Positions 24,628 to 33,299 of a stretch of DNA of 64,000 bases are shown here, in pieces. The position numbers and the translations under genes were made by a program. The notes beneath the pieces are model-generated. The model was not told where the DNA came from, made no database searches, and saw only the letters and a program-made list of their open reading frames with translations. This DNA comes from Chloroflexota bacterium (GTDB lineage Bacteria > Chloroflexota > Anaerolineae > Aggregatilineales > Phototrophicaceae), in the NCBI GenBank assembly GCA_011523615.1, contig WTGJ01000020.1, positions 1 through 64,000 on the forward strand, in the 5' to 3' direction. Position 1 is the stretch's first letter. Every line of letters begins with the position of its first letter.

Positions 24628-25902
24628 ATGGGGAGCGAACCGGCATCGAGTCAGCCAGATCAACTCGGCGATGAGCCTCACTCACTCTCGGAATTCAACG
24701 AACGGACCATCCTCTTGAACCACTCTCAGCGCACCCATTTCCTGGAAGATCACCTCACGGAGCTGCATGAAGGCGGCCTCTACAATACGATTCGTACGGT
24801 GGAATCGCCCATGGATGCCCGCATCCGCGTCGATGGCCGTTACGTGCTGAATTTTTGTGCGAACAATTACCTCGGGCTGGCCAATCACCCTGCGCTCCGG
24901 GAAGCAGCCAAGAAAGCGATCGACGATTATGGCGTGGGGCCGGCGGCCGTCCGCAGCATCGCTGGGACGCAGCGCTTGCACCGAGAGCTGGAAATCCGGT
25001 TGGCCGATTTCAAGGGAGCGGAAGCGGTGCTCACCCTCCAGAGTGGCTTCTCCGCCAATCTAGCGACCATTCCCGCCATCGTCGGTCGCGGCGATGTCAT
25101 CTTTTCGGATCGCTTGAATCACGCCAGCATCATCGATGGCTGCCGCTTGAGCCGCGCGCAAATCGTCGCCTATGACCACGCCGATGCCGCCGATCTGGCG
25201 CGCCGAATCCAGGAGACTGACAGCGATGGCCGCCGCTTGATCATCAGCGATGGCGTCTTCAGCATGGACGGCGACATCGCCCCCTTGCCCGAACTCGTCG
25301 CAGTGGCGGAGCGTTATGACTGCCTGCTGATGATCGACGACGCCCATGGCGAGGGCGTGCTCGGCGAAGGGGGGCGTGGCATCGTCGATCACTTCCAACT
25401 GCACGGGCGGGTGGATATCGAAATCGGCACATTGAGCAAAGCATTTGGCGTGATGGGTGGCTTTGTGGCCGGCTCGCAGACCCTGATCGACTGGTTGAAA
25501 CAGCGGGGGCGGCCGTTCATTTTCTCCAGCGCCTTGACGATGGCGGATGTCGCGGCTTGCCTGGCTGCGGTGGACTTACTGGGTGAATCCAATGAGCTGG
25601 TGTTGCGCCTCTGGCAAAACACCGAAGCGCTGCGCCTTGGCTTGCAGCAGCTCGGCTTCGATACCGGTTTAAGCACGACGCCCATCGTGCCCATCATGCT
25701 GGGTGATGCCGCCCTGGCCCAGGAATTCGCCCGCCAGCTCTTCGAGCAAAACGTCTTTGCCATGGCCATCGCCTATCCCACCGTAGCCCGCGGTCAAGCG
25801 CGCATCCGCCTGATGAATAGTGCCGCACACCGCGCTACCGATATCGAAGAGGCTTTGGCGGCGATCGCTGACATTGGCACTGCGCTGGGCGTCATTCCAT
25901 AA
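24628..25902 (+). CDS. kbl: Glycine C-acetyltransferase / alpha-oxoamine synthase (Kbl-like)
   Basis: A PLP enzyme of the alpha-oxoamine synthase family, which condenses an amino acid with an acyl-CoA. Motifs: FCANNYLGLANHP, SIAGTQRLHRELE, DRLNHASIIDG, the cofactor Asp in IDDAHGEGVLG, and the Schiff-base Lys in GTLSKAFGVMGG. The best match by eye is 2-amino-3-ketobutyrate CoA ligase (glycine C-acetyltransferase), with BioF-type synthases as the alternative. No threonine dehydrogenase is adjacent. The start is unsettled: ATG 24628 overlaps a TAGAAT hexamer, and the conserved protein starts near a TTG at 24715, which would shorten it by 29 residues to the normal family length. Confidence 0.87.
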   Translation: MGSEPASSQPDQLGDEPHSLSEFNERTILLNHSQRTHFLEDHLTELHEGGLYNTIRTVESPMDARIRVDGRYVLNFCANNYLGLANHPALREAAKKAIDDYGVGPAAVRSIAGTQRLHRELEIRLADFKGAEAVLTLQSGFSANLATIPAIVGRGDVIFSDRLNHASIIDGCRLSRAQIVAYDHADAADLARRIQETDSDGRRLIISDGVFSMDGDIAPLPELVAVAERYDCLLMIDDAHGEGVLGEGGRGIVDHFQLHGRVDIEIGTLSKAFGVMGGFVAGSQTLIDWLKQRGRPFIFSSALTMADVAACLAAVDLLGESNELVLRLWQNTEALRLGLQQLGFDTGLSTTPIVPIMLGDAALAQEFARQLFEQNVFAMAIAYPTVARGQARIRLMNSAAHRATDIEEALAAIADIGTALGVIP

Positions 25903-26037
25903 AGGCGCCAGACGCAACGACCGACTCCCCACATAGGCCCTGCGCTCACTTTCGTACAATCTTGGATGCTTTCGTTTCGGCGGCAGGTCGTTCAGCGTGC
26001 CGCGTTCGTCCGATTGTGGCGGGGCCACTTCAAGGCG

Positions 26038-26547
26038 TCATGACTCACTCTCATCGGCGTGCTCGAAGCGCAACAACTCCGCCCCTCTTTGCACGAGCTG
26101 CCCCTCTTGCACCAACCATTCGGCAATGCGACCCGAATGCGGCGCGTTCAGTTTGAGCTCCATTTTCATCGCTTCCATCTCCAACAGAGTTTCCCCTTGC
26201 GCTACCCATTGTCCGGCCGCGAAGCGAAGCTTCACAATCTGACAGGGCATTTCCGCTCGCAACGGGCCAGCGTCACGGGACGCGATCGCCCCTGATTCCC
26301 GGCGTCGATCCAGCCGCCGCAGCGAGTAAGTCCTTCCCTCGAACCAGACCTGTCTCCAATCGCCGGCCGCATGGACCAGCACTTTCGCGATGCGAGCCCC
26401 TCTTTGTACCAACCAGCTTCCGTCAGGTAATGGACGCAGGCTGCATTCCAGCTGCTCTCCCTGCCATTGCAAGCGATAGGATGAATCTTCGAGGGCGACG
26501 CATTCGCTTTCATAGATCTTGCCGCGCCATTCGAAACTCTGTTTCAT
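26038..26547 (-). CDS. Stand-alone biotinyl-domain protein (BCCP-like)
   Basis: A 169-residue protein whose last 75 residues form a biotin/lipoyl attachment domain with the biotinylation motif EAMKMEL. The first 90 residues are beta-rich (FEWRGKIYESE, SYRLQWQGEQLECSLRPL) and could be a docking domain. Such proteins carry biotin between the carboxylase and carboxyltransferase of acyl-CoA carboxylases. No carboxylase gene flanks it in this window and it is divergent from the PPC protein gene, so its partners must be elsewhere. Biotinylation is inferred from the motif. Confidence 0.86.
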   Translation of the reverse strand: MKQSFEWRGKIYESECVALEDSSYRLQWQGEQLECSLRPLPDGSWLVQRGARIAKVLVHAAGDWRQVWFEGRTYSLRRLDRRRESGAIASRDAGPLRAEMPCQIVKLRFAAGQWVAQGETLLEMEAMKMELKLNAPHSGRIAEWLVQEGQLVQRGAELLRFEHADESES

Positions 26548-26664
26548 GGATCCTCAGCCAACGCTACAACAATGTAAGTCAAATTCCTGAATGTTTCTGC
26601 CCAAACTCCCTTATACTTTACCTGAACCAAGCGTTTGCGCACGATCATAACGAAGGAGTTTGCC

Positions 26665-28683
26665 ATGCGATATGGGCGAATCATCTTTGGCACCATACTC
26701 ATCTTCACCCTCTCACTCGTTGGTTTTGTCCTGGCTCAAGGTTCCAGCGCTGCGGTGGTGGTACTTCCCGGGTCGGGCAGTGTCGGCACCGGTTATACCA
26801 TTACGATCATCGGCTTTGCTGCCGAAAAAGACGTCTCTTTGACGGTCACCCACGTGGATCAAGAAGCCATATATTTCCAAACCACCCTGACCACCGATGA
26901 CGAGGGGAGTGCTTCCACCGTCATCCATAGCCAGCGAGACGACGCCCCCGGCGAATATCTCGTCCAGGCCCGGGCGGAGGAAGGCGTCGCGGCAACGGCG
27001 AGCTTCCAGATCCTGAGCACGGAAGAAGCCGAAGAACGTGCCGCGCCCGCGCTCCGTTATCAAGGTGCCATCGCCATCGAAAATGGAGAGTGGAGCGGGG
27101 AAACGACGGAGGAAAACAGCATCATCGCCTATTCATTCAACGCCCAAAGCGGCGACCTCCTGAATGCGTCCCTTCATTCGCCGGATTTCGATGCTTACCT
27201 CGTCCTGCTCAATGCCGCCGGTGATGAAATCACGATGGACGATGACAGCGGCCCCGAACTGGATGCACACATCGCTGATTTCACTTTGCCGGGTAGTGGC
27301 GAATACACCTTGCTCGTCAGCAGCTGGCGCTATTATCACCTGGAGGAAAACTTCTCTGTGGGTCAGTTCCAGTTGGATTTCCACCTGATTTCGGAAGCAA
27401 GCCCCTCAACAACGGTGGAAACTGCCCCCAGATCCGCAGACACAGAAACGGATCCTGAAGGCAATCAACCCAAGGAAATCAACGACGCGCTCTCAGAATC
27501 GGCGCCCCTCATGCGCTACACGTTCCGCGCCGCAGCAGAGCAAAGCATCACCATCTCCCTGCGTTCCGATGAGTTCGATCCCTACTTGATGATCGATGAT
27601 GCGACGGGCGAAACCCTGGCCAGCGATGATGATGGAGACGGCGGTTTGAATGCCCGCATCGAGGACTACACGTTCAGCGAAGCAGGTGAATACACCATCG
27701 TCGTTTCCAGCTGGGAATACATCCACGTCGATGAAACGGTCACCGGCGCCTACCAATTGCTGGTCTGGGGAGGCGAAATCGACTGGGTGGATGATGATGC
27801 ATCGGACGATGCTTCATCGGACGAAGATTCCGCTCCTCCCCCCGAACCTCAGTCAGCAGAAGAGCAAGCTGAAGCGGCTGAAGGCGCTGACGAAGCCGAA
27901 GCAGATGCTGACGAAGCGGATGATGCCGAGGAAAGCACCGCGACCACGGAAACAGAATCCAGCGAACCAGCCGCGCCAGCGTCGGAATCGGACGCGGATG
28001 ACGCCGATGTGGATGAAAGCTCGGCTGAGGTCGGCGAAATTCCCATTGCATATGGCGATCGTCTGGCGCCACCGATCGGTGAATCCGAGCTTGGCTTGCG
28101 CTTTGCCCTCCAGGGCCAGGCGGGCGATCTGATCGACATTGCCGTTTCCAGTTACAGCAAATTGGATACACAGATCACCGTTCATGCGCCAGATGGCACG
28201 CTCCTCGCGAGCGATGACGACAGCGGTCGTGGCTACAACCCCGAATTGCTGGGCCTCTACCTGCCGCAAGATGGCACGTACCTCATCTCGCTCGATCCGG
28301 TATGGCAAGGCGATGGCCAACCAGTATCCATCGCCATCGACTTGCGTGAACCTTTGCACCTCGCGGAGGGCGCCCTGCAGTTCAAGCTCAGCAGCAAGCA
28401 GAACCGAGAGACTGTCATCTTTCTAGTGGAGGAAACGGGTGAAATCCGCCTCCGCGCACAGGTCGAAGGTGAATCGGCGGATGGCATCCGCTTCGAAGCC
28501 CTGCAGTCGGGCCACATCCTGGCGAGCTTGCAACACAGCGGCATCAGCGAAATCGAGTGGCTGTTCCCCATCCCCAAAACCGGCGAGATTCGGATGTCAT
28601 TCACCCAGCTGGGTGAAGGTCAGGTATCGTTGACGCTCGAGCGAATCGAAACCGGCGACGCTCCAGAGAGTTCCGCAGAATGA
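26665..28683 (+). CDS. Exported protein with repeated PPC-type domains and an acidic linker
   Basis: A 672-residue exported protein. After a signal peptide (MRYGRIIFGT to VLAQG) there is an Ig-like module, then three beta-sandwich repeats of the pre-peptidase C-terminal (PPC) type: the pattern DFDAYLVLLNAAGDEITMDDDSG, repeated as EFDPYLMIDDATGETLASDDDGD and KLDTQITVHAPDG with LLASDDDSG. Between repeats two and three lies an Asp/Glu/Ala/Ser-rich low-complexity linker of about 80 residues. No protease domain is attached, although PPC domains usually accompany proteases. The start is ATG 26665, eight bases after AAGGAG. TATACT at 26612-26617 may be its -10. A strong terminator follows. Confidence 0.84.
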   Translation: MRYGRIIFGTILIFTLSLVGFVLAQGSSAAVVVLPGSGSVGTGYTITIIGFAAEKDVSLTVTHVDQEAIYFQTTLTTDDEGSASTVIHSQRDDAPGEYLVQARAEEGVAATASFQILSTEEAEERAAPALRYQGAIAIENGEWSGETTEENSIIAYSFNAQSGDLLNASLHSPDFDAYLVLLNAAGDEITMDDDSGPELDAHIADFTLPGSGEYTLLVSSWRYYHLEENFSVGQFQLDFHLISEASPSTTVETAPRSADTETDPEGNQPKEINDALSESAPLMRYTFRAAAEQSITISLRSDEFDPYLMIDDATGETLASDDDGDGGLNARIEDYTFSEAGEYTIVVSSWEYIHVDETVTGAYQLLVWGGEIDWVDDDASDDASSDEDSAPPPEPQSAEEQAEAAEGADEAEADADEADDAEESTATTETESSEPAAPASESDADDADVDESSAEVGEIPIAYGDRLAPPIGESELGLRFALQGQAGDLIDIAVSSYSKLDTQITVHAPDGTLLASDDDSGRGYNPELLGLYLPQDGTYLISLDPVWQGDGQPVSIAIDLREPLHLAEGALQFKLSSKQNRETVIFLVEETGEIRLRAQVEGESADGIRFEALQSGHILASLQHSGISEIEWLFPIPKTGEIRMSFTQLGEGQVSLTLERIETGDAPESSAE

Positions 28684-28699
28684 TCGTTGCGACAAAAAA

Positions 28700-28729
28700 A
28701 GGAGGGCCTTGGAGGGCCCTCCTCTTTTA
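28700..28729. terminator. Bidirectional terminator between the PPC protein and the SelW-like gene
   Basis: AGGAGGGCC (28700-28708) pairs perfectly with GGCCCTCCT (28715-28723) around a six-base loop. It is flanked by an A7 run on the left and CTTTTAT on the right, so it can terminate transcription from both convergent genes. Confidence 0.88.
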
Positions 28730-28752
28730 TCTCGGAATTGAGTAGCGCCACC

Positions 28753-29034
28753 TTACACGCCAGCCACTACCCTTGCTTCTTCCAACTTTTGCTCGATCAA
28801 CGCACGAACTTCACCATCTTCCGCATGTCGACCCAACTCTTTCTTGGAGAAGACCAGTTCATCATTGATGAACACTTCAAACGCTCCGCTTTCACCCGTT
28901 TCCAGTTGCCAGGTGCTGATGAACGCCTCTAACTCACGATCTCCTAAAATGTCTGCCGTCAAACTGACGACACGGGGAGTGTAGTTTCAAGGGGTACAAT
29001 AGATGATGCGGATGTTCAACAGTGAATGCTGCAT
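28753..29034 (-). CDS. SelW-like (Rdx family) selenoprotein with in-frame TGA as selenocysteine
   Basis: Read through the TGA at 28989-28987, this is a complete 93-residue thioredoxin-like Rdx/SelW protein. The redox motif is Cys13-Thr-Pro-Sec16 (CxxU) after the first strand NIRIIY. The family's following segment NYTPRVVSLTADIL and the later ESGAFEVFINDELVFSKK and GRHAEDGEVRALI blocks are intact and all lie after the TGA. The ATG at 29034 has a perfect ribosome binding site, GGAGG six bases upstream, although only 15 codons precede the TGA. A SECIS-like hairpin lies at the right distance downstream. Standard gene calling would give only a 69-residue fragment from a TTG at 28962. SelW-like proteins are redox proteins that act on thiols. 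Alternative: a recent Cys-to-stop mutation. Confidence 0.85.
28954..28972 (-). promoter_or_regulatory. Candidate bacterial SECIS element
   Basis: Directly after the in-frame TGA of the SelW-like gene. TGTCGTCA pairs with TGACGGCA over eight positions (one G-U) around a GTT loop. The loop's first base is G and begins 22 nt past the TGA. Known bacterial SECIS hairpins have the apical loop about 16-37 nt after the UGA with a G among its first two bases, so this fits. Confidence 0.65.
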
Positions 29035-29134
29035 CTCAAACCTCCATTCCTTCGTCCGATTCCTTTGACGGCAGGCTTTCTCACCCGTCGGCGAGAGCAG
29101 TGTAACATAGCAGAGTGATGAATTCAATCTCCGG

Positions 29135-30577
29135 ATGAACGCACCGCCGCTGCATCCCACACGCCTCGCACTGCCTTTCGTTCTCATCCTGTATGCGCTG
29201 CTGGCCACGCTGTTCATCCTGCGCACGCCCACCTGGCAGGCGCCAGACGAACCCGCTCATTGGAATTACGTCACGACCATCGTTGAGGAAGGCTGCTGCC
29301 CACGCCTGCAGAGCGGCGATTGGGATCACAAGCTGCTGGCGGAGCTGACCAGCCAGCGCTTTGCCGATGCCACACCACAGCAAATCCGCGCATTGCAGTA
29401 TGAAAACCATCAACCGCCCCTGTATTACGTTCTCGCCGCTCCCATCCACCGCTGGAGCTCGGGTTCCGTGGTCAGCCTGCGATTGTGGTCTGCCATTTTG
29501 GGTTTGGGCATCGTTTTCAACGCATATCGTTGCGGCCGCATCCTCGCACCCAAGCAGCCTGCCGTCGCCACCTTAACCGCACTCTTCGTCGCCTGTTTGC
29601 CGCAGCATGTGCACATCCTGGCTTCCATCAATAATGATGCACTGGCCTGGCTTTTGATCAGTGAAACGCTGTATCTCTGCCTGCGCTTGCTGCAAAACAC
29701 GCCTGTGAAAACGGAAGCCGTCGTCATCGCCTGGCTCCAGCTTCCCATTGCCGCAGTGTGGTTCTTTTTTTCAGGCGGTGGGGCCGCCAACGTGATGGTC
29801 CTGGCTATTTTTTGCTGCGCGGTTTTCCCACTCACCGTGTTGCGCCGCCAGCCACTCCCCGCAACCTATTTTGCGCTCGGGAATTTGATCGGCCTCATCT
29901 TCTTGACCAAAACCACCGCCTACCTGATGCTACCCGTAGCCCTGTTTGTGCTTTGGCGTTGCATCGACGATTCGGGGCGGCGCTGGCGGTGCATTGCCTG
30001 GTACCTGCTCCCGGCGTTATTGCTCGGCGCCAGCTGGTGGTTGCGCAATGTGAACCTGTATGGTTGGCCGGATTTCCTCGGCTTGCTGCAACACAACCAG
30101 GTGGTCGTCGGCCAATTGCGGACCGCTACTCTGATCGCAGAAAACGGCTGGTGGAATTACCTGACGGATCTCATTCGCGTGACGTACACCAGTTTCTGGG
30201 GCCAGTTCGGTTGGATGGCTTTGCCCCTTCAAGGTTGGCGCCTGTTCTATACCTTCTTGCTGAGTGGTTTGGTGGCTCTTGGCGTGGTGACGCGGCTGAA
30301 CACGCGCCAAACTTCCCAGACGATGCGAACCCTGCTCCTCCTGACCCTGTTGACCGGCGCAATGTTCGTCGGTTACAACCTGATGTTCGTGCAATGGCAG
30401 GGGCGGTATCTATACCCTGCGCTCATCCCCATCGCTTTGGCCTGGTCCTATGGCCTGCTCCGGTGCCAACAACAGCTGGGCCGGTTCGGCAACGCAGCAT
30501 CATCACTGGTCGGAATATCCCTGCCTTTGTTCACGCTGAATCTGGCCTGGCAGGTTCTGCCGGGCCTCTTGCCTTAA
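29135..30577 (+). CDS. Polytopic membrane protein, DUF2142/GT39-like
   Basis: A 480-residue protein with about eleven hydrophobic helices. After the first helix comes a large outer loop with TWQAPDEPAHWNYV and YENHQPPLYYVLA. The acidic DEP/DE residue pair and the later HQPPLYY are typical of the GT-C glycosyltransferase-like DUF2142 and GT39 families, which use lipid-linked sugars. Substrate and acceptor are unknown. It starts with ATG 29135 about 25 bases after a TAACAT hexamer, divergent from the SelW-like gene, and its stop overlaps the convergent DUF4342 gene by four bases. Confidence 0.78.
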   Translation: MNAPPLHPTRLALPFVLILYALLATLFILRTPTWQAPDEPAHWNYVTTIVEEGCCPRLQSGDWDHKLLAELTSQRFADATPQQIRALQYENHQPPLYYVLAAPIHRWSSGSVVSLRLWSAILGLGIVFNAYRCGRILAPKQPAVATLTALFVACLPQHVHILASINNDALAWLLISETLYLCLRLLQNTPVKTEAVVIAWLQLPIAAVWFFFSGGGAANVMVLAIFCCAVFPLTVLRRQPLPATYFALGNLIGLIFLTKTTAYLMLPVALFVLWRCIDDSGRRWRCIAWYLLPALLLGASWWLRNVNLYGWPDFLGLLQHNQVVVGQLRTATLIAENGWWNYLTDLIRVTYTSFWGQFGWMALPLQGWRLFYTFLLSGLVALGVVTRLNTRQTSQTMRTLLLLTLLTGAMFVGYNLMFVQWQGRYLYPALIPIALAWSYGLLRCQQQLGRFGNAASSLVGISLPLFTLNLAWQVLPGLLP

Positions 30578-31011
30578 ACCATTTCGTCATCACCGGCAAC
30601 GTTTTCCTCATCGCGCTCGATGGTGATCCGTTGTTTGCGGGGCAACGGCGGCCCGGATTGTGCTTCGCCCGCCTCGTCCTCATCCACCACTTCACGTTGA
30701 ATTTCGACGGTGATGCTGCTCAAAACGCCCACAATCGTCACGATTCTCAACCACATGGGGATCAACAGAAAACCGACTGTGCCGACCAGTGCCGACGGGC
30801 CCAACGGAACATCCAGCAAAACGCGTGCCTGACGGTCGCGCAAGATCAATCGTCGGGCGGCACCCTCTTCCAGCACTTTCTGCAAGAATTCAAACAGGCG
30901 ATCGATTGGGACATCCACCCCGTTGCGCTGATCCTCCGCGAATTCTTCTTCCGGCTCCACAGCGTCAGCTGCCCCAACCGTCAAATGCTCATATCGATCA
31001 TTGGCGTTCAT
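30574..31011 (-). CDS. DUF4342-like small membrane protein
   Basis: A 145-residue protein. The middle matches the DUF4342 pattern: a helix ending in EGAARRLILRD, then the strand ARVLLDVPLG, then a hydrophobic region (VGTVGFLLIPMWLRIVTIVGVLSS) and a final TVEIQR strand. Highly acidic extensions flank it on both sides. The role of the family is not known. It is convergent with the DUF2142-like gene and divergent from the D-cysteine desulfhydrase-like gene. Confidence 0.72.
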   Translation of the reverse strand: MNANDRYEHLTVGAADAVEPEEEFAEDQRNGVDVPIDRLFEFLQKVLEEGAARRLILRDRQARVLLDVPLGPSALVGTVGFLLIPMWLRIVTIVGVLSSITVEIQREVVDEDEAGEAQSGPPLPRKQRITIERDEENVAGDDEMV

Positions 31012-31096
31012 GTTTCTTCCTTCTCATCAAACACCAGCAACAACTCCTTACTCCCAATGTACGCTACAATTGGCTCAAAGTTGCGAGCAACTTCGC

Positions 31097-31126
31097 CACA
31101 ACTGCTACACTCACAACTGCTACACT
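31097..31126. repeat. Perfect 15-bp tandem repeat in the promoter region of the desulfhydrase gene
   Basis: CACAACTGCTACACT occurs twice head to tail (31097-31111 and 31112-31126). Each unit ends in TACACT, a possible -10 hexamer, so the repeat duplicates a candidate promoter element 40 to 70 bases before the next gene. Two units only; not a CRISPR. Confidence 0.8.
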
Positions 31127-31165
31127 ATAGATTAAATTTCAGCGGAGCAGTGGAAAACGGAATTC

Positions 31166-32155
31166 ATGATCACCGACGCCTTCGCGCGCATCCCACTGGG
31201 TCACTTCCCTACCCCCATCGAAGAACTCCGCCGCCTCCGGCAAGAACTCGGCCCCAATTGCCCCCGATTGTTCATCAAGCGAGATGATGCCACGGGACTG
31301 GCGACCGGCGGCAACAAGACACGAAAACTCGAATTTGCCTTGGGGGCAGCCCTCGCCGATGGCGCAAACCACATCCTCACCAGCGGTGCCAACCAATCCA
31401 ATCATGCCCGCCAAACCGCCGCCGCCTGCGCCCGCTTGGGCCTGCGTTGCACCCTGGTCCTGGATGGGGAAGAGCCGCCAAAACCCTGGAATGGCAACCT
31501 CTTCCTGGACGCCCTTTTTGGCGCGGAGGTCGTTTGGCTGCAAGGCCAGAAAGATGCGGCAAACGCTCGTTTGCAGGAACTGGCGGAACAGAGTCGGGCT
31601 GCCGGAAACCAACCCTGCATCATCCCACGCGGCGCTTCCAATGCCATCGGGGCGATGGGTTATGTCGCCGCCGTGGAGGAGATGGCGGCACAATGGGCCG
31701 AGCTGAACCTGCCGCTGGATCGCATCATCTGCGTTTCGGGGTCCGGTGGCACCCACTCCGGTTTGCTGACCGGTCTGGCCGCAATGGGGCTCTCCATTCG
31801 CATCGACGGCATCCAGAATGGCCCGCGGCCGGGGCAAGAAGAATTCATCAAAGACCTGTGCGACCAACTCGCCACTCGGCTGGGCCTGGACTGGCGTTGT
31901 GATCTGAATGACATTCACTGCCATTCATCCGGCGACCATGCATATGGCGTCATCACTCCGGCTGAGCGTGAGGCGATCCTCCTCCTCGCTCGAACGGAAG
32001 GGATCATCGCCGATCCCGTGTATACCGGGCGCGCATTGGGCGGTTGGCTGAGCCGTTTTCGCGCCGGCCATTATGGGGCCGATGAAACCTTGCTCCTCTG
32101 GCATACAGGCGGTACCGCCGGTTTGTTTGCGAGAACAGCGGAAATCTTCGCGTAA
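31166..32155 (+). CDS. D-cysteine desulfhydrase / ACC deaminase family PLP enzyme
   Basis: A fold-type II PLP enzyme of 329 residues. The Schiff-base Lys is in ATGGNKTRKLEF, SGANQSNHARQTAAACARLG follows as the substrate loop, and the phosphate-binding glycine loop is SGSGGTHSGLLTG. This pattern is shared by D-cysteine desulfhydrase, which releases H2S, ammonia and pyruvate, and ACC deaminase. The TPIEELRRL start with KRDDATG points to the D-cysteine desulfhydrase branch. rdgB follows 11 bp later on the same strand. Confidence 0.87.
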   Translation: MITDAFARIPLGHFPTPIEELRRLRQELGPNCPRLFIKRDDATGLATGGNKTRKLEFALGAALADGANHILTSGANQSNHARQTAAACARLGLRCTLVLDGEEPPKPWNGNLFLDALFGAEVVWLQGQKDAANARLQELAEQSRAAGNQPCIIPRGASNAIGAMGYVAAVEEMAAQWAELNLPLDRIICVSGSGGTHSGLLTGLAAMGLSIRIDGIQNGPRPGQEEFIKDLCDQLATRLGLDWRCDLNDIHCHSSGDHAYGVITPAEREAILLLARTEGIIADPVYTGRALGGWLSRFRAGHYGADETLLLWHTGGTAGLFARTAEIFA

Positions 32156-32166
32156 GCCAACTGACG

Positions 32167-32802
32167 ATGACCTTCACGCTGTTGCTCGCCAGCCACAACG
32201 CAGGCAAGAGAGCAGAGTTGAGCCGCATGTTCGCCGGCGTCGCCATCACGCTGCGCGCTCCCAAGGATTACGGCATGGAACAGCAGAGCATTGCCGAAAC
32301 CGGTACGACTTTTGCCGAAAATGCCCGCCTGAAAGCGGTCGCCAGTGCCCGTGACGCCGGCATTCCGGCCCTGGCGGATGATTCTGGCCTGTGCGTCTCC
32401 GCATTGGCCGGGGCGCCCGGCGTACATACCGCTCGCTTCGGTGGGATTGGCCTCACGGATGACGAAAGACGCCAACTCCTGTTATCGCGGTTGGCTGCTC
32501 TGGGGCGAGAAACCGAACGGAGCGCTGAGTTCTGCTGTGCGGTCTGCGTGGCCGACCCTTCCGGCGCCATCCTTGGGGAAAGCGAAGGTCGCTGCTCGGG
32601 TCACATCGCCCTATCCGACCAGACCGGACCATATGGCTTTGGCTACGATCCGCTGTTCATCCCCGCCGGTTTTGGGCAATCCTTTGCGCAATTGCCCGAC
32701 GCAGTCAAAGACCGCATCAGCCATCGCGGCCGCGCCATCCTCGCCATCATCCCTCAACTGGAAACGTTGCGGATCGTCCACGAAAGCGAGCGACCGCTGT
32801 AG
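32167..32802 (+). CDS. rdgB: Non-canonical purine NTP pyrophosphatase (RdgB/HAM1)
   Basis: Hydrolyses dITP, ITP and XTP to monophosphates and so keeps deaminated purines out of DNA and RNA. At 211 residues it carries the family blocks LASHNAGKRAELSRM, GTTFAENARLKA, the catalytic ADDSGLCVSALAGAPGVHTARFGG stretch in pieces, and YGFGYDPLFIPAGFGQSFAQLP. It follows the desulfhydrase-like gene by 11 bases and is convergent with the cupin gene, with 5 bp between stops. Confidence 0.95.
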   Translation: MTFTLLLASHNAGKRAELSRMFAGVAITLRAPKDYGMEQQSIAETGTTFAENARLKAVASARDAGIPALADDSGLCVSALAGAPGVHTARFGGIGLTDDERRQLLLSRLAALGRETERSAEFCCAVCVADPSGAILGESEGRCSGHIALSDQTGPYGFGYDPLFIPAGFGQSFAQLPDAVKDRISHRGRAILAIIPQLETLRIVHESERPL

Positions 32803-32807
32803 AGCCA

Positions 32808-33230
32808 TCATTCACTATGGCGGTCGTAGGTGATGATTTGGTCCCATTCGTCGGCGCTGGAGCGGGCCACCACCGCGCGCACTTCCTCGGTATCGCTCAG
32901 ATTGACGACTTCGTGCGGCACACCGGGCTCGATGAAAATGAAGTCGCCCGCTTCGTTGATCACCGATTGGCGCAAACCGGGGCCAAAATCATGACGCAGC
33001 CGCCCCGCTAGGATGTACAGCATCACCTCAAATCCGACATGGATGTGGGCATAAGCCACTCCGTTGGGCGGGATGGTAGCCAGGTTCATCGATAACTCGC
33101 GCGCATTCACATTTTTGCTCGACATCCCGTGGTTGTATTGGATGCCATTCCACTCTCGCCCTTCGCCGCCACCGTGCAGGATGCTGATCCCTCCCAGATC
33201 TTCTACATGCTGCTTCAAATCGACCGTCAT
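32808..33230 (-). CDS. Cupin-domain protein
   Basis: A 140-residue single-domain cupin. The first cupin motif is YAHIHVGFEVMLYILAGRLRH, with His and Glu metal ligands, and the second is GDFIFIEPGVPHEVVNLS, with the last His ligand. Small cupins of this type bind a metal and serve as isomerases, dioxygenases or sensors; the specific role here is not known. It is monocistronic, 70 bp from the end of dnaA on the same strand. Confidence 0.85.
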   Translation of the reverse strand: MTVDLKQHVEDLGGISILHGGGEGREWNGIQYNHGMSSKNVNARELSMNLATIPPNGVAYAHIHVGFEVMLYILAGRLRHDFGPGLRQSVINEAGDFIFIEPGVPHEVVNLSDTEEVRAVVARSSADEWDQIITYDRHSE

Positions 33231-33299
33231 CCTAGCCTCCCGCTCGTGTCTGGAATGACGTCATTGTAGCAGGAACAGGCTTGCCCGACTCTTTGCCAG

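Noticed and set aside
28753-28962. A 69-codon gene from a TTG start
   Set aside because: It would lack the first strand and CxxC/CxxU motif of the Rdx family, and has no ribosome binding site; the selenoprotein reading explains it better.
28987-29232. An 81-codon minus-strand ORF ending at the TGA as its own gene
   Set aside because: Its last 15 codons are the start of the SelW-like gene with a perfect ribosome site; the upstream part is not conserved-looking.
31097-31126. CRISPR-like repeat
   Set aside because: Only two adjacent units without a spacer; no cas genes.
29758-31287. A 509-codon open frame on the plus strand
   Set aside because: It overlaps the DUF2142-like gene in another frame and runs antisense to the DUF4342 gene; the protein is Arg/Pro-rich and not domain-like.
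33258-33275. Palindrome TGACGTCA between dnaA and the cupin gene
   Set aside because: A single eight-base palindrome in a 70-bp gap is expected by chance and has no second site.
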